From an uncultured Bacilli bacterium (GTDB taxonomy: Bacteria > Bacillota_I > Bacilli_A > ML615J-28 > CAG-698), in the NCBI GenBank assembly GCA_947627395.1, contig CANQVW010000003.1, forward strand, positions 1 through 41,224: a DNA stretch of 41,224 bases. The letters are read 5' to 3'. The position numbers and the translations under genes are program-made. Under the pieces are notes generated by a model. It did not search any database. It was not told the origin of the DNA and was given only the letters and a program-made list of their open reading frames with translations. Shown here piece by piece: positions 1 to 7,832 of the stretch (its first letter is position 1; each line of letters begins with the position of its first letter).

Positions 1-1
1 A

Positions 2-1225
2 GAGACCTCCAATATAGAAAATGTTGATGTTTTAATTTTTAATACATGTGCAATTCGAGCGAATGCGGAAAACAGAATTTATGGAGAATTAGGACGATTA
101 AAGGGATTAAAAAATCAACATCCAGGAATGCTCATTTGTTTATGTGGTTGTATGCCACAAGAAGAAGTTACTGTTCAATTATTACAAAATAAATATAAAC
201 AAGTAGATATTGTATTTGGAACACATAATATTCATATGCTTCCCTCCTATTTATACGAAGCATATCAAACCAAAGAAAGAGTTTTAGAAGTTTATAGCGT
301 TGAAGGAAATATTATTGAAGGGGTACCCATGAAAAGAGCCCATCAAAAAAAGGCATGGGTGGATATCATGTATGGATGTGATGAATTTTGTACCTATTGT
401 ATTGTACCTTATACAAGAGGAAAAGAAAGAAGTAGAAACCCTCAAGATATATTAAAAGAAGTAGAAATACTTAAAGAACAAGGATATCTTGAAGTCACTT
501 TATTGGGACAAAACGTCAATGCTTATCAAGTTGAAACATCAGAAGGAATATTTGGATTTGCTAGATTGTTAGAAATGCTTGCAAAAACCCATATTCCAAG
601 AATTCGTTTTACAACAAGTCATCCTAAAGATTTAGATAAAGCTACGATGGATGTCATGGCAAAATATCCAAACATTATGCCCCATTTACATTTACCTGTT
701 CAATCTGGTAGCAATACCATTTTAAAGAAAATGAATCGTAAGTATACGAAAGAAGAATATCTAGAAAAAGTATCTTATTTAAAATCTCTCATTCCAGATT
801 TAGCATTAACCACAGACATCATTGTTGGTTTTCCATATGAAACGGACGATGATTTTAAGGAAACATTAGATTTAGTTGAAAAAGCTCAATTTGAAGGTGC
901 GTATACTTTTATTTATTCTCCAAGAGAAGGAACTCCAGCTGCCAAGTATGATTCACAAATTGATCCAAAAATAAGTAAAGAAAGACTCCTTTTATTAAAC
1001 AAAAGGATTAATGAAGGATTCTTAAGAGGAAATGCGCGCTTTGAAGGAAAAATTGTGGAAGTACTTGTGGAAGGAGTGAGTGAAAAAAATCCTCACCTAT
1101 TAACAGGGTATACAAGACATAATAAACTTGTTAACTTTGAAGGTTCAGTTGAAAATATTGGAAAAATTGTTCCTGTTCAAATTGAAAAAGCTTATACATG
1201 GCATTTAAAAGGAAAAAAAATATAA
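2..1225 (+). CDS. miaB: tRNA-2-methylthio-N6-dimethylallyladenosine synthase, 5' truncated by window edge
   Basis: MiaB is a radical-SAM methylthiotransferase that adds a methylthio group to i6A37 of tRNAs reading UNN codons. The frame is open from base 2, so the N-terminus lies outside the window. Visible parts are the end of the UPF0004 domain with two cluster cysteines (the NTCAIR motif, Cys codon at 47-49, and the CGCMPQ motif near 150), then the radical-SAM CxxxCxxC motif GCDEFCTYC (Cys codons at 377, 389 and 398), and a C-terminal TRAM RNA-binding domain over the last 65 residues or so. The first in-frame ATG at 128 is internal to the domain and not the start. In Bacillus subtilis miaB also lies just upstream of cotE, which supports the assignment. 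Confidence 0.95.
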   Translation, partial: ETSNIENVDVLIFNTCAIRANAENRIYGELGRLKGLKNQHPGMLICLCGCMPQEEVTVQLLQNKYKQVDIVFGTHNIHMLPSYLYEAYQTKERVLEVYSVEGNIIEGVPMKRAHQKKAWVDIMYGCDEFCTYCIVPYTRGKERSRNPQDILKEVEILKEQGYLEVTLLGQNVNAYQVETSEGIFGFARLLEMLAKTHIPRIRFTTSHPKDLDKATMDVMAKYPNIMPHLHLPVQSGSNTILKKMNRKYTKEEYLEKVSYLKSLIPDLALTTDIIVGFPYETDDDFKETLDLVEKAQFEGAYTFIYSPREGTPAAKYDSQIDPKISKERLLLLNKRINEGFLRGNARFEGKIVEVLVEGVSEKNPHLLTGYTRHNKLVNFEGSVENIGKIVPVQIEKAYTWHLKGKKI

Positions 1226-1236
1226 TCAAAGTTTAG

Positions 1237-1620
1237 GATAGAAGTTTTATCATTCATGAAGCATCTTTAGAAAAGTTTTATACAAATGATGGTAAATTCA
1301 TTGTAAAAATAGATGATACAAATATAAGAAGAAAAAGAGTAATTTTTGATTGGTAGGGTAGAATTCAACTTACTCCAAGAGATTATATAAAATCCTCACA
1401 TTATGATTGCGAAGATTTAAAATATGAGGAACATAATAAAGCTATCAGGGTAGATGAGGATTCAAAATGGTGTAAAGAAATGGAAGAAACAACAAAAGAA
1501 AATCACCATACTTTTAACAATGTTCATCCTGGAAAAACACTATATAAACATTTCATAATGTTTATGGGTGATTTTGTTTTTGAAATTCTTTCTTATGGTT
1601 GTACTGTAGAAGATATTTAA
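1237..1620 (+). pseudogene. Degraded ORF of unknown function with in-frame TAG
   Basis: One frame stays open from 1237 to a TAA at 1618-1620 apart from a single TAG at 1354-1356. The flanking peptide looks protein-like (IIHEASLEKFYTND before the stop; HPGKTLYKHFIMFMGDFVFE after it), charged at first and hydrophobic near the end. There is no start codon with a ribosome binding site at the 5' end. I read it as a 5'-truncated gene relic carrying a nonsense mutation, sitting between miaB and cotE. TAG is a normal stop in this genome (polA, thrS and xerC end with it), so recoding is unlikely. No family was recognised. A short gene using the ATG near 1479 remains possible. Confidence 0.45.
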
Positions 1621-1638
1621 TTATACATGAATGTAAAC

Positions 1639-1674
1639 AAGAACTCATTGAAATTATCTCAGTGAGTTCTTTTA
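1639..1674 (+). terminator. Rho-independent terminator downstream of miaB and the relic
   Basis: A 12-bp stem, AAGAACTCATTG paired with CAGTGAGTTCTT (one G-T wobble), has a 9-nt loop and is followed by TTTT. Confidence 0.8.
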
Positions 1675-1767
1675 TAAAAATTAGATAAAATATTTTAATT
1701 TCTATAAAAATTCTATTTAAACAATCTTTTCGCGATTTCTTTTTTGTTCTTTTTTTTGATCTTTTTT

Positions 1768-1775
1768 CATACAAT
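1768..1775 (+). promoter_or_regulatory. Possible sigma-E-type -10 element for cotE
   Basis: CATACAAT matches the sporulation sigma-E -10 consensus (CATACANT) and lies 88 nt upstream of the cotE start. In Bacillus cotE is transcribed by mother-cell sigma factors. No clear -35 element is visible at the expected distance, so this rests on the -10 match and the gene context only. Confidence 0.3.
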
Positions 1776-1863
1776 AATATAGAGAAATATAAAAGTAAGA
1801 TTGCATATGCCTAGTAGCAAGTGAAGACATTTTTGAATATATTGTTACTGAGGAGGGATTAAA

Positions 1864-2385
1864 ATGAATGAGATTCGTGAAATTGTTACCAAAGCTGTCG
1901 TGGCAAAAGGCAGAAAAACCATCCGTTTAAAAGATGTTGTTTCTCCGGAAAATGATACATTTAGTATATTAGGTTGCTGGGTCATTAATCATGAGTTTAG
2001 TGCTGATTTAAATGACAAAACGGTTTGTATCAATGGATGTCTTGAAGTAAACATTTGGTATGCATATGATGATAATAGTCGTACTGAAATTGCAAGAAAA
2101 GTCATAGAATATACAGAAAATATAAAAACAAGACAAATTGTGAAAGACGTTCAAGGAGATCAAGATGTAATCGCCAGAGTTACACAACAACCAAGTTGCA
2201 CCAATGCAAGTATTGTTGATGATGGAATTGAAGTAGAAATTGTCTTAGAAATCGTCGTTGAAACGATAGGAGAAACAAAAATACTTGTGACAGCATTTAC
2301 GAATGTAGATTCCATGGATGCTGATGATGATTTTGAAAATGAAATCAATGAAAATTTCATTGATGAAAATAAAATAATTCATTAA
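1864..2385 (+). CDS. cotE: Outer spore coat morphogenetic protein CotE
   Basis: CotE organises assembly of the outer spore coat around the developing forespore in the mother cell. This 173-residue protein is close to the usual length of about 180. The N-terminal signature EIREIVTKAVVAKGRK is nearly the one I recall from Bacillus CotE, followed by the SILGCWVINHEF and VCINGCLEVNIWYAY segments and a later VIARVTQQPSC segment. The C-terminal 20 residues are strongly acidic, as is usual for CotE. The start is an ATG after GAGGAGGG (1851-1858). It is followed 22 nt later by a LysM coat-like gene, probably in the same transcript. Its presence is the main evidence that the organism makes endospores. 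The position after miaB matches Bacillus, but the mutS and mutL genes that follow there are absent. Confidence 0.88.
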   Translation: MNEIREIVTKAVVAKGRKTIRLKDVVSPENDTFSILGCWVINHEFSADLNDKTVCINGCLEVNIWYAYDDNSRTEIARKVIEYTENIKTRQIVKDVQGDQDVIARVTQQPSCTNASIVDDGIEVEIVLEIVVETIGETKILVTAFTNVDSMDADDDFENEINENFIDENKIIH

Positions 2386-2407
2386 AATCATAATAGAAAG
2401 GATAAGT

Positions 2408-2929
2408 ATGAAATTTCATATTGTAAGTGATCAAGAAACTTTAAAAGAAATTGCTTTTAAATATGATTTAACGGAAGAAGAAATTAAAAAAGAAAACAAA
2501 CATATTCGTATGTGGAATCGTTTAATTCCAGGGACAAAACTTAAAATTCCTGTGATTAGTGAAGCAATGAATCAAGATTTAAATGATATGGAACCTTTTA
2601 TTGAAGATTATTACCCAAAATTAAAAATAGAACCGGAAGATACGGCTATCCCAACAATGAAAGAAGAACCTTTCAATGAAGAAGAAATCATAGAAAAAGA
2701 AGATATTATTTTAGAACCTAGCATCATTCAAGAAACGGCTCCGAAAGAGGTTCCAAAAGAAGAAATACCAGAACTTGTGAAAATGAAGGAATTTAAGAAA
2801 AAAGCCATTCAAGATGGGCAAAATCTAAGACCCACTTATTTTCCAAAACAAGTCATTTTTCCATTTCCCTGCGTTGCTCCTCCCATGATTTACGTATATC
2901 CACATCCTTATTATAAGACTAAACTTTAG
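2408..2929 (+). CDS. SafA-like LysM spore coat protein
   Basis: The protein has 173 residues. Residues 1-50 form one LysM domain (MKFHIVSDQETLKEIAFKYD to PGTKLKIPV), the start SafA-type coat proteins have, with no signal peptide. An acidic, proline-containing linker (about 60-140) follows. The C-terminus is rich in Pro, Tyr and Phe (VAPPMIYVYPHPYYKTKL). LysM domains bind peptidoglycan, and in SafA the domain targets the protein to the spore cortex-coat interface. Adjacency to cotE, the missing signal peptide and the aromatic tail point to a mother-cell coat protein. A ribosome binding site (AAAGGA, about 2396) precedes the ATG. The exact orthologue cannot be named from sequence alone. Confidence 0.7.
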   Translation: MKFHIVSDQETLKEIAFKYDLTEEEIKKENKHIRMWNRLIPGTKLKIPVISEAMNQDLNDMEPFIEDYYPKLKIEPEDTAIPTMKEEPFNEEEIIEKEDIILEPSIIQETAPKEVPKEEIPELVKMKEFKKKAIQDGQNLRPTYFPKQVIFPFPCVAPPMIYVYPHPYYKTKL

Positions 2930-2932
2930 ATG

Positions 2933-2959
2933 AAGACAGCAAATTATCGCTGTCTTTTT
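2933..2959 (+). terminator. Terminator after the cotE-LysM pair
   Basis: An 8-bp perfect stem, AAGACAGC and GCTGTCTT, has an 8-nt loop and a following T run. Confidence 0.85.
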
Positions 2960-2986
2960 ACGATTTAAAACAAAAAAATAAACTTA

Positions 2987-3015
2987 TTGCCTTTTTTATG
3001 CAAAAGTGATACAAT
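2987..3015 (+). promoter_or_regulatory. Sigma-A promoter of the SGNH lipoprotein gene
   Basis: TTGCCT (2987-2992), a 17-bp spacer and TACAAT (3010-3015) lie 28 nt upstream of the chosen start codon. Confidence 0.75.
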
Positions 3016-3043
3016 AGAAATGTCTAATAAGGAGAAAAATGAT

Positions 3044-4897
3044 ATGAAGAAAAAAATTATATTTTTATTATTTTTATTTGCTTTACTTTTATTTACTGGA
3101 TGCAACAAGGAAACAGTAACCGTTACTTTTGATGGAAATGGTGGAAATTATATCAGTGGTGAATTAACTCAAACCATTACCAAAGGAAAAAAAGCAAAAG
3201 CACCTAAATTTGAACTTGAAGGGTTTGATTTATCTTGGGATCAAAGTCTTTCTTCTATTCAAGAAGATGTAACCATTCATGCCGTATGGAAGAAAAATGG
3301 TTATGGATTAAAAGGATTCAGTGTTGTTGAAGATAATGAAACACATCAAAAAATGTGGAGTATTCGCTTACCCAATGTTTTAGGAGCTATTGTCTTAGAA
3401 GAATATGAAGACTTATCTGAAGGAGTTCGTGTTACTTATTATCAAGATGAGGAAGGGCAAAAACCACTAGATTCTTCAGTTGCAATGCTTTCGATAGGAG
3501 ATAATTATGTTTATGTGCAAATTACAAAAGATCAAGAAACAACGATGGCAACGATTCATATTAGAAGAAGAAAAATTTATCAAGTCTTCTTTGAAACATT
3601 TTGTGACACACATATAGATTATGTTGAAGTTGAAGAGGATCAATTATTAGAAGAACCTAAAGTGGAATTAAAAAGAGATGGATTTCAATTTCAAGGATGG
3701 AATTATGATTTTTCAAAGCCTGTAACTTCTACTTTAAAAGTTCAAGCCAAATGGAAAGGGAATACTTATGAAGTGACTCTAGATCCAAATGAGGGAGAGA
3801 TTTCTAACACTAAGGCTTATGTGACTTGTGGTGAAGAAGCTGATTTAGAAACGCCAACCAGGGAAGGTTATGATTTTATGGGGTGGATGTATGACGGAAA
3901 ACTTGTCAATACATCTTCATGGAACATTCCTCAAAATGTAGCTCTAACAGCTCAATGGGAAAGAAGTGAAATGACATTTGAAATTGATTATGTTATTGTA
4001 GGAGCTGTTGGTCCTAATTTAGATCGCACGTATAGCAATAAACAAGAATTAAAATTAAAAAAACCATACAAGAGTGGATATGAATTTTTAGGTTGGTATT
4101 ACGATAGTAATTTTAATGGAGAACCTGTTACCGTTATCCCAAAGGGAACAGAAGGGAATATCAGGTTATACTCTAAATGGCAAGAATATGTCTTAAAAGG
4201 AAAAAAGGTTTCTTTTTTAGGAGATAGTATTACTACATTTTATGCGGAAAATAGTCCTGTCAATAGTTATTATCATGGTAATAATCAATACTATTATCCA
4301 ATTTATTCAACTTCAGTAAAAAATGTTGATCAAACTTGGTGGAAGATTTTTGTTGATCAAACAGAAACTACATTAGTGACCAATGAGGCTTATAGTGGAT
4401 CTATGGTTACAGGTACTGGAGAAAGTGTTGGAACCAATATCACTCGAATTAAACATCTAAGAAATGATACTTTAGGGGATCCTGATTTAATTATTGTCTA
4501 TTTAGGAACCAACGATTTCATTTATTCCAATCGTGAAACATATCAAGTTAGTTTAACAGAATTTGAAGATGCATATCGATTAATGGTTGAGCGTATTTGT
4601 GAAAATTATCCAATGGCAGATATATTCCTTGGAACATTAGCCTATGAATCAAACTCAGAACACAATCATAAAGATCATAATAGTCCACAAGAAATTGATG
4701 AAAAACGTAATGAGTTTAATCAAATCATTCGTAAAATTGCAATGGAAAATTATGTACAAATCATTGATTTAGCATCTACGATTACAAGAGCAAATTATGC
4801 AACTTATTTAGGAGATTCTGTTCATCCAAATGCGGAAGGAATGAAATTATTTGCCCAAAAAACCATTGAAGATGTAAAATCTTATTTAGGTATCTAA
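3044..4897 (+). CDS. Surface lipoprotein: InlB-type repeats plus SGNH/GDSL hydrolase
   Basis: This 617-residue lipoprotein starts at ATG 3044, 9 nt after AAGGAG; a longer reading from 2987 would run through the promoter. Residues 1-20 are a lipoprotein signal ending in the lipobox LFTGC. Residues about 24-385 hold about four InlB B-type repeats (Listeria-Bacteroides repeat), each with a VTFD/VTLDPNEG-like strand, a GYDFMGW-like turn and a terminal AxW, plus one diverged segment. The remainder (about 388-617) is an SGNH hydrolase: nucleophile Ser in FLGDSIT, GTND with the oxyanion Asn, and the Asp-His pair in DSVHPN. The hydrolase probably removes ester-linked acyl or acetyl groups from an external glycan; the substrate is unknown. 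It has its own promoter and terminator. Confidence 0.85.
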   Translation: MKKKIIFLLFLFALLLFTGCNKETVTVTFDGNGGNYISGELTQTITKGKKAKAPKFELEGFDLSWDQSLSSIQEDVTIHAVWKKNGYGLKGFSVVEDNETHQKMWSIRLPNVLGAIVLEEYEDLSEGVRVTYYQDEEGQKPLDSSVAMLSIGDNYVYVQITKDQETTMATIHIRRRKIYQVFFETFCDTHIDYVEVEEDQLLEEPKVELKRDGFQFQGWNYDFSKPVTSTLKVQAKWKGNTYEVTLDPNEGEISNTKAYVTCGEEADLETPTREGYDFMGWMYDGKLVNTSSWNIPQNVALTAQWERSEMTFEIDYVIVGAVGPNLDRTYSNKQELKLKKPYKSGYEFLGWYYDSNFNGEPVTVIPKGTEGNIRLYSKWQEYVLKGKKVSFLGDSITTFYAENSPVNSYYHGNNQYYYPIYSTSVKNVDQTWWKIFVDQTETTLVTNEAYSGSMVTGTGESVGTNITRIKHLRNDTLGDPDLIIVYLGTNDFIYSNRETYQVSLTEFEDAYRLMVERICENYPMADIFLGTLAYESNSEHNHKDHNSPQEIDEKRNEFNQIIRKIAMENYVQIIDLASTITRANYATYLGDSVHPNAEGMKLFAQKTIEDVKSYLGI

Positions 4898-4914
4898 TTT
4901 AATATAAAATATAA

Positions 4915-4946
4915 AAATCCTAATCTTATTAGACTAGGATTTTTTA
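4915..4946. terminator. Shared bidirectional terminator
   Basis: AAATCCTAATC pairs with GACTAGGATTT with one mismatch, flanked by A-rich and T-rich tracts. It lies between convergent genes and overlaps the stop codon of the minus-strand gene. Confidence 0.75.
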
Positions 4947-6109
4947 TTTTTGTCTTGTTTAATGAGTATTTTTCCAATGAATGGACGATGGGATTTTTGA
5001 ATAGCATTTTGTGGACAAACTTCACCACAACACCAACAACGAATACAAGAAGTATTTTTAAGATGCGGGTAATTTCCTTTTTTTATTGTCATCGCTTTTG
5101 GCGGACAAATTTTAGAACATTCACCACAGCGTATGCAAATCTTTTTATTAATTTTTGGATGTTCTAATAAAATATTTTTCATCCATTTTATTTTAAGAAG
5201 TTTTAGACCAAAAATGGATAAAGAATTTTTAGGAGGCTTAAAATGAACATTTTGAAAGGATTCTATTTTTTCTCCACATAGTTCAATCTCATTAGGATTA
5301 TAAGTACCATAATGACGATTTCTTGCAATTTCATTGATAAAAAATTTATGCATATCTAAATCCATAACACGGCAAGCAATATAATCTAAAGCGACAGCAT
5401 CCAAAGAACAAAGTAGAGCACCAGACCAAATCGCACTTCCAGCACTACTTGGACCATCTCCTTCTAAACCTAATATACCATCACATAAATGAATGACAGT
5501 TTTATCTTGTGTTGCTTCCAAGAAGGCACCATATAAATCATTCATCGCTTCTCCAAAGGCAAGTGGAGTACTTGCTTTTACATGCCAAGCAGATTTATTG
5601 AGTCCATAAATCAAACCAAATAAATTTTTTTCTGCACAAGTGATGTAAGCAAGAGTGTGTGTCTTTAGTTTGGGCAAATTAATAAATACATCATGATTTA
5701 TCATCTCTTGCGATACTTCAAAAGAACTATAAATTTTTGGATTAGAATTTGTAATTTTAACAAAATCTTTTCCTTCAAATACACGAATATTTTCTTCTTG
5801 AATCATTTCTTCAAAGCCACATTTTTTCAGAACGTAACGAAAATCTCTTGTTGCTGGATTATCTCCTATTGTAAGTTTAATTGTTTTTCCTAATGTTTCC
5901 TTTAAAACTTGGACTAATGCCTTTACAAATATTGGATGAGTTGTAATTCCAAAATCAGGAGAAAACGGACCAACACAATTCACTTTCAAAAATATGCTAG
6001 AATTCGCAGTCATTTTCTGAAATGCTCCAATTTCTTGCAAAGAATATTTTATTTTTTCTTTCAACTCATTTAAATTATACTGAGAACACTTTTGTAATAC
6101 AACCTTCAT
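4934..6109 (-). CDS. DUF362 protein with C-terminal 2x[4Fe-4S] ferredoxin domain
   Basis: The protein has about 391 residues. The N-terminal 300 residues are a DUF362 domain (KVNCVGPFSPDFGITTHP, FINLPKLKTHTLAYITCAEKN split over two segments, and LLCSLDAVALDYIACR). Two CxxCxxCxxxCP-type ferredoxin motifs follow, CIRCGECSKICPPKA and CIRCWCCGEVCPQNA, so it should carry two [4Fe-4S] clusters. DUF362-ferredoxin proteins are widespread in anaerobes but their reaction is not established, so only a redox role is inferred. Two ATGs are adjacent; the second (6107-6109) is 7 nt from AGGAG and the first only 4 nt, so I prefer the second. It stands alone on the minus strand with its own promoter. Confidence 0.85.
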   Translation of the reverse strand: MKVVLQKCSQYNLNELKEKIKYSLQEIGAFQKMTANSSIFLKVNCVGPFSPDFGITTHPIFVKALVQVLKETLGKTIKLTIGDNPATRDFRYVLKKCGFEEMIQEENIRVFEGKDFVKITNSNPKIYSSFEVSQEMINHDVFINLPKLKTHTLAYITCAEKNLFGLIYGLNKSAWHVKASTPLAFGEAMNDLYGAFLEATQDKTVIHLCDGILGLEGDGPSSAGSAIWSGALLCSLDAVALDYIACRVMDLDMHKFFINEIARNRHYGTYNPNEIELCGEKIESFQNVHFKPPKNSLSIFGLKLLKIKWMKNILLEHPKINKKICIRCGECSKICPPKAMTIKKGNYPHLKNTSCIRCWCCGEVCPQNAIQKSHRPFIGKILIKQDKNKKS

Positions 6110-6130
6110 CATTTATCTCCTAATAAATTC

Positions 6131-6159
6131 ATTATACTACAAAAAATGAGGAAAGGCAA
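6131..6159 (-). promoter_or_regulatory. Sigma-A promoter of the DUF362 gene
   Basis: On the minus strand, TTGCCT (6159-6154), a 17-bp spacer and TATAAT (6136-6131) lie 21 nt upstream of the start. Confidence 0.8.
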
Positions 6160-6261
6160 ATAAAGAAAAAAAATAAAGTTTTTTTCCCTTCATTCTTTTA
6201 CATTTTTCTTACCTCAAAAAGAATATAGTAGGAGTACTCTTAAAAAAGGAAGGTAGTTTTT

Positions 6262-6303
6262 ATGAATCTATTTTTAATTAAAGATATGGGACAAGCACCA
6301 TAA
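6262..6303 (+). CDS. Possible 13-residue leader peptide ahead of the surface operon
   Basis: An ATG follows AAGGAAGG (6247-6254) and opens a 13-codon frame (MNLFLIKDMGQAP) ending at TAA 6301-6303. It lies 85 nt before the first gene of the surface-protein operon. It could be a translated leader, a small peptide or the stump of a deleted gene. Only the ribosome binding site supports it. Confidence 0.25.
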   Translation: MNLFLIKDMGQAP

Positions 6304-6388
6304 AAAATAAACCATACAGGGGTTCTTTATATTTATATATATGAGATGAGTTTGTAAAATATTCCAAAAAAAGAAAGAAGGCGATAAA

Positions 6389-7237
6389 ATGAAAAAATAT
6401 AATAATATTTTAATAGATGAAAATCAAGAAATCGATCATCCAAAGACATATTATACAAAAATATATAATCAAAGTCATGAAATTATTGGTTCAGTTTATC
6501 AACATGTCATTTATAATTTAAATAAAGAACCATGGGGAACTATTTCAAGTACACAAACTGATAAAGTTAGAGAAGTTTTTAGAGATCAACAAGTGATTGC
6601 GAAAATATATGATAATCGCATGTTACTCATTGAACAAGATGAAAAAAATACTCAAGATTTAGACGCTTATGTTTATGTCGGAACGATTCAAAAGTTTACA
6701 CCCGTTCTTTATTGGAGTCTTGGTGGCATCCTGTTAGGAGTGATAGCTGTTCTCATTCTTTTACTTTGCTATCTACCTAGGTGTCCAAAACAAAGGATTC
6801 CTAATATTTCTTTAGAAGCAAGTTCTTCTTTGGATCAATGGAAAGAAACGGAGGATCATCAAATCTCTTTATTTAGAGTAAAAAATCAAAATGAAGAAAG
6901 TATTTTGTATCCTGGAATGGTAGGATCCTATCAAATGACAATTAAAAATAAAGGAAATGAAGATTTAATTTACGAATTTGAATGGAAAGAAAATAATGAT
7001 TGCGAGTTACCCATTGGATATACCATTCAAATTGATGATGAATATATCATTGGAAATGAAAAAGAATTTGTGAAAATAAAAGATTTTTCCAATGTTCAAT
7101 TAGAACTAAAAAAGAAAAAAACTAGTACTATCATGATTACGTATTGTTGGATAGAAGAAGATGAAAAAGATATTACTTATGCAAATCAGGACAATACTTA
7201 TAAAGTCATCTTCGCTATTTTATATCAAGCAAAATAA
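6389..7237 (+). CDS. Single-pass membrane protein with TasA-like outer domain (operon gene 1)
   Basis: The protein has 282 residues with N-in topology. Residues 1-108 are predicted cytosolic and include a beta-rich segment (WGTISSTQTDKVREVFRDQQ, then IAKIYDN). A transmembrane helix spans about 110-132 (LYWSLGGILLGVIAVLILLL). The outer part, about 135-282, has the layout of TasA/camelysin-type domains: YPGMVGSYQMTIKNKGNEDL, which resembles the PGxxGxFxxxVxNxG strand, then a YTIQIDDEYIIGNEKEF region and a distal ITYCWIEEDEKD motif. The last motif matches WEWPFFISDEQDEKDT in the next gene, so the two outer domains look homologous. It is the first gene of a tight operon and starts after AAAGAAGGCG. 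Function inferred: surface matrix or filament component. It is unnamed as far as I can tell. Confidence 0.7.
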   Translation: MKKYNNILIDENQEIDHPKTYYTKIYNQSHEIIGSVYQHVIYNLNKEPWGTISSTQTDKVREVFRDQQVIAKIYDNRMLLIEQDEKNTQDLDAYVYVGTIQKFTPVLYWSLGGILLGVIAVLILLLCYLPRCPKQRIPNISLEASSSLDQWKETEDHQISLFRVKNQNEESILYPGMVGSYQMTIKNKGNEDLIYEFEWKENNDCELPIGYTIQIDDEYIIGNEKEFVKIKDFSNVQLELKKKKTSTIMITYCWIEEDEKDITYANQDNTYKVIFAILYQAK

Positions 7238-7254
7238 AAAAGGAGGAATTTAAA

Positions 7255-7821
7255 ATGCGTAAAAAAGTATTTCATAGTTTAGGAATGATTCTAGGATGTA
7301 TGTTATGTATTCTTGCTTTGGTTAGTGGAACAACTTATGCGAAGTATGTTCAAAAGATGAGTGGGCACGATCAAGCAAAAGTAGCATCCTTTATCAATAA
7401 CGTATCAACAGATCATGAAACATTAACTCAAGACACAAATCTTACTTTATGGGAAGATATTATAGCACCAGGAAGCCAGGGTGAGTTTGTTCTTCATGTT
7501 GTGGATCAAAGTGAAGTTCAAGTTCAAGCACTGATGACATTAGAATTAGATAATCCTCAAGAAATTCCACTTCGATTTTCTTATCAAGGAACGACATACG
7601 AAGATCTTGCTTTACTAAATCAAAGATTAAATCAAGTATTGGAGGAAGAATTTAAAAAGGGTCCAACATCGAATATTGATATTGAACTTTCTATTGGATG
7701 GGAATGGCCATTCTTTATTAGTGATGAGCAAGATGAAAAAGACACTCAAATTGCTTCATCCACTTCAACAGTCACCTTACATGTATCCTGCACCTTTATG
7801 CAAGTTGTAAGTGAATCTTGA
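7255..7821 (+). CDS. Secreted TasA/camelysin-like protein (operon gene 2)
   Basis: The protein has 188 residues. Residues 1-29 form a signal peptide or anchor (SLGMILGCMLCILALVSGTT). The mature start is YAKYVQKMSGHDQAKVASF, a form I associate with Firmicute exported proteins related to those processed by SipW-type signal peptidases. The rest is a compact beta domain: PGSQGEFVLHVVDQSEVQVQ, then IPLRFSYQG, then IGWEWPFFISDEQDEKDT and a final T-rich strand. TasA and CalY, the named relatives, make amyloid-like biofilm fibres; that this one does so is inference. There is no sipW in the window. The ATG follows AAGGAGG 17 nt after the previous gene. Confidence 0.7.
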   Translation: MRKKVFHSLGMILGCMLCILALVSGTTYAKYVQKMSGHDQAKVASFINNVSTDHETLTQDTNLTLWEDIIAPGSQGEFVLHVVDQSEVQVQALMTLELDNPQEIPLRFSYQGTTYEDLALLNQRLNQVLEEEFKKGPTSNIDIELSIGWEWPFFISDEQDEKDTQIASSTSTVTLHVSCTFMQVVSES

Positions 7822-7832
7822 GGAAGAAAGGT

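Noticed and set aside
6181..6261. Sigma-A promoter for the surface operon
   Set aside because: TTTACA is present, but no acceptable -10 lies 16-18 bp downstream (TATAGT is 21 bp away); another sigma factor cannot be assigned with confidence.
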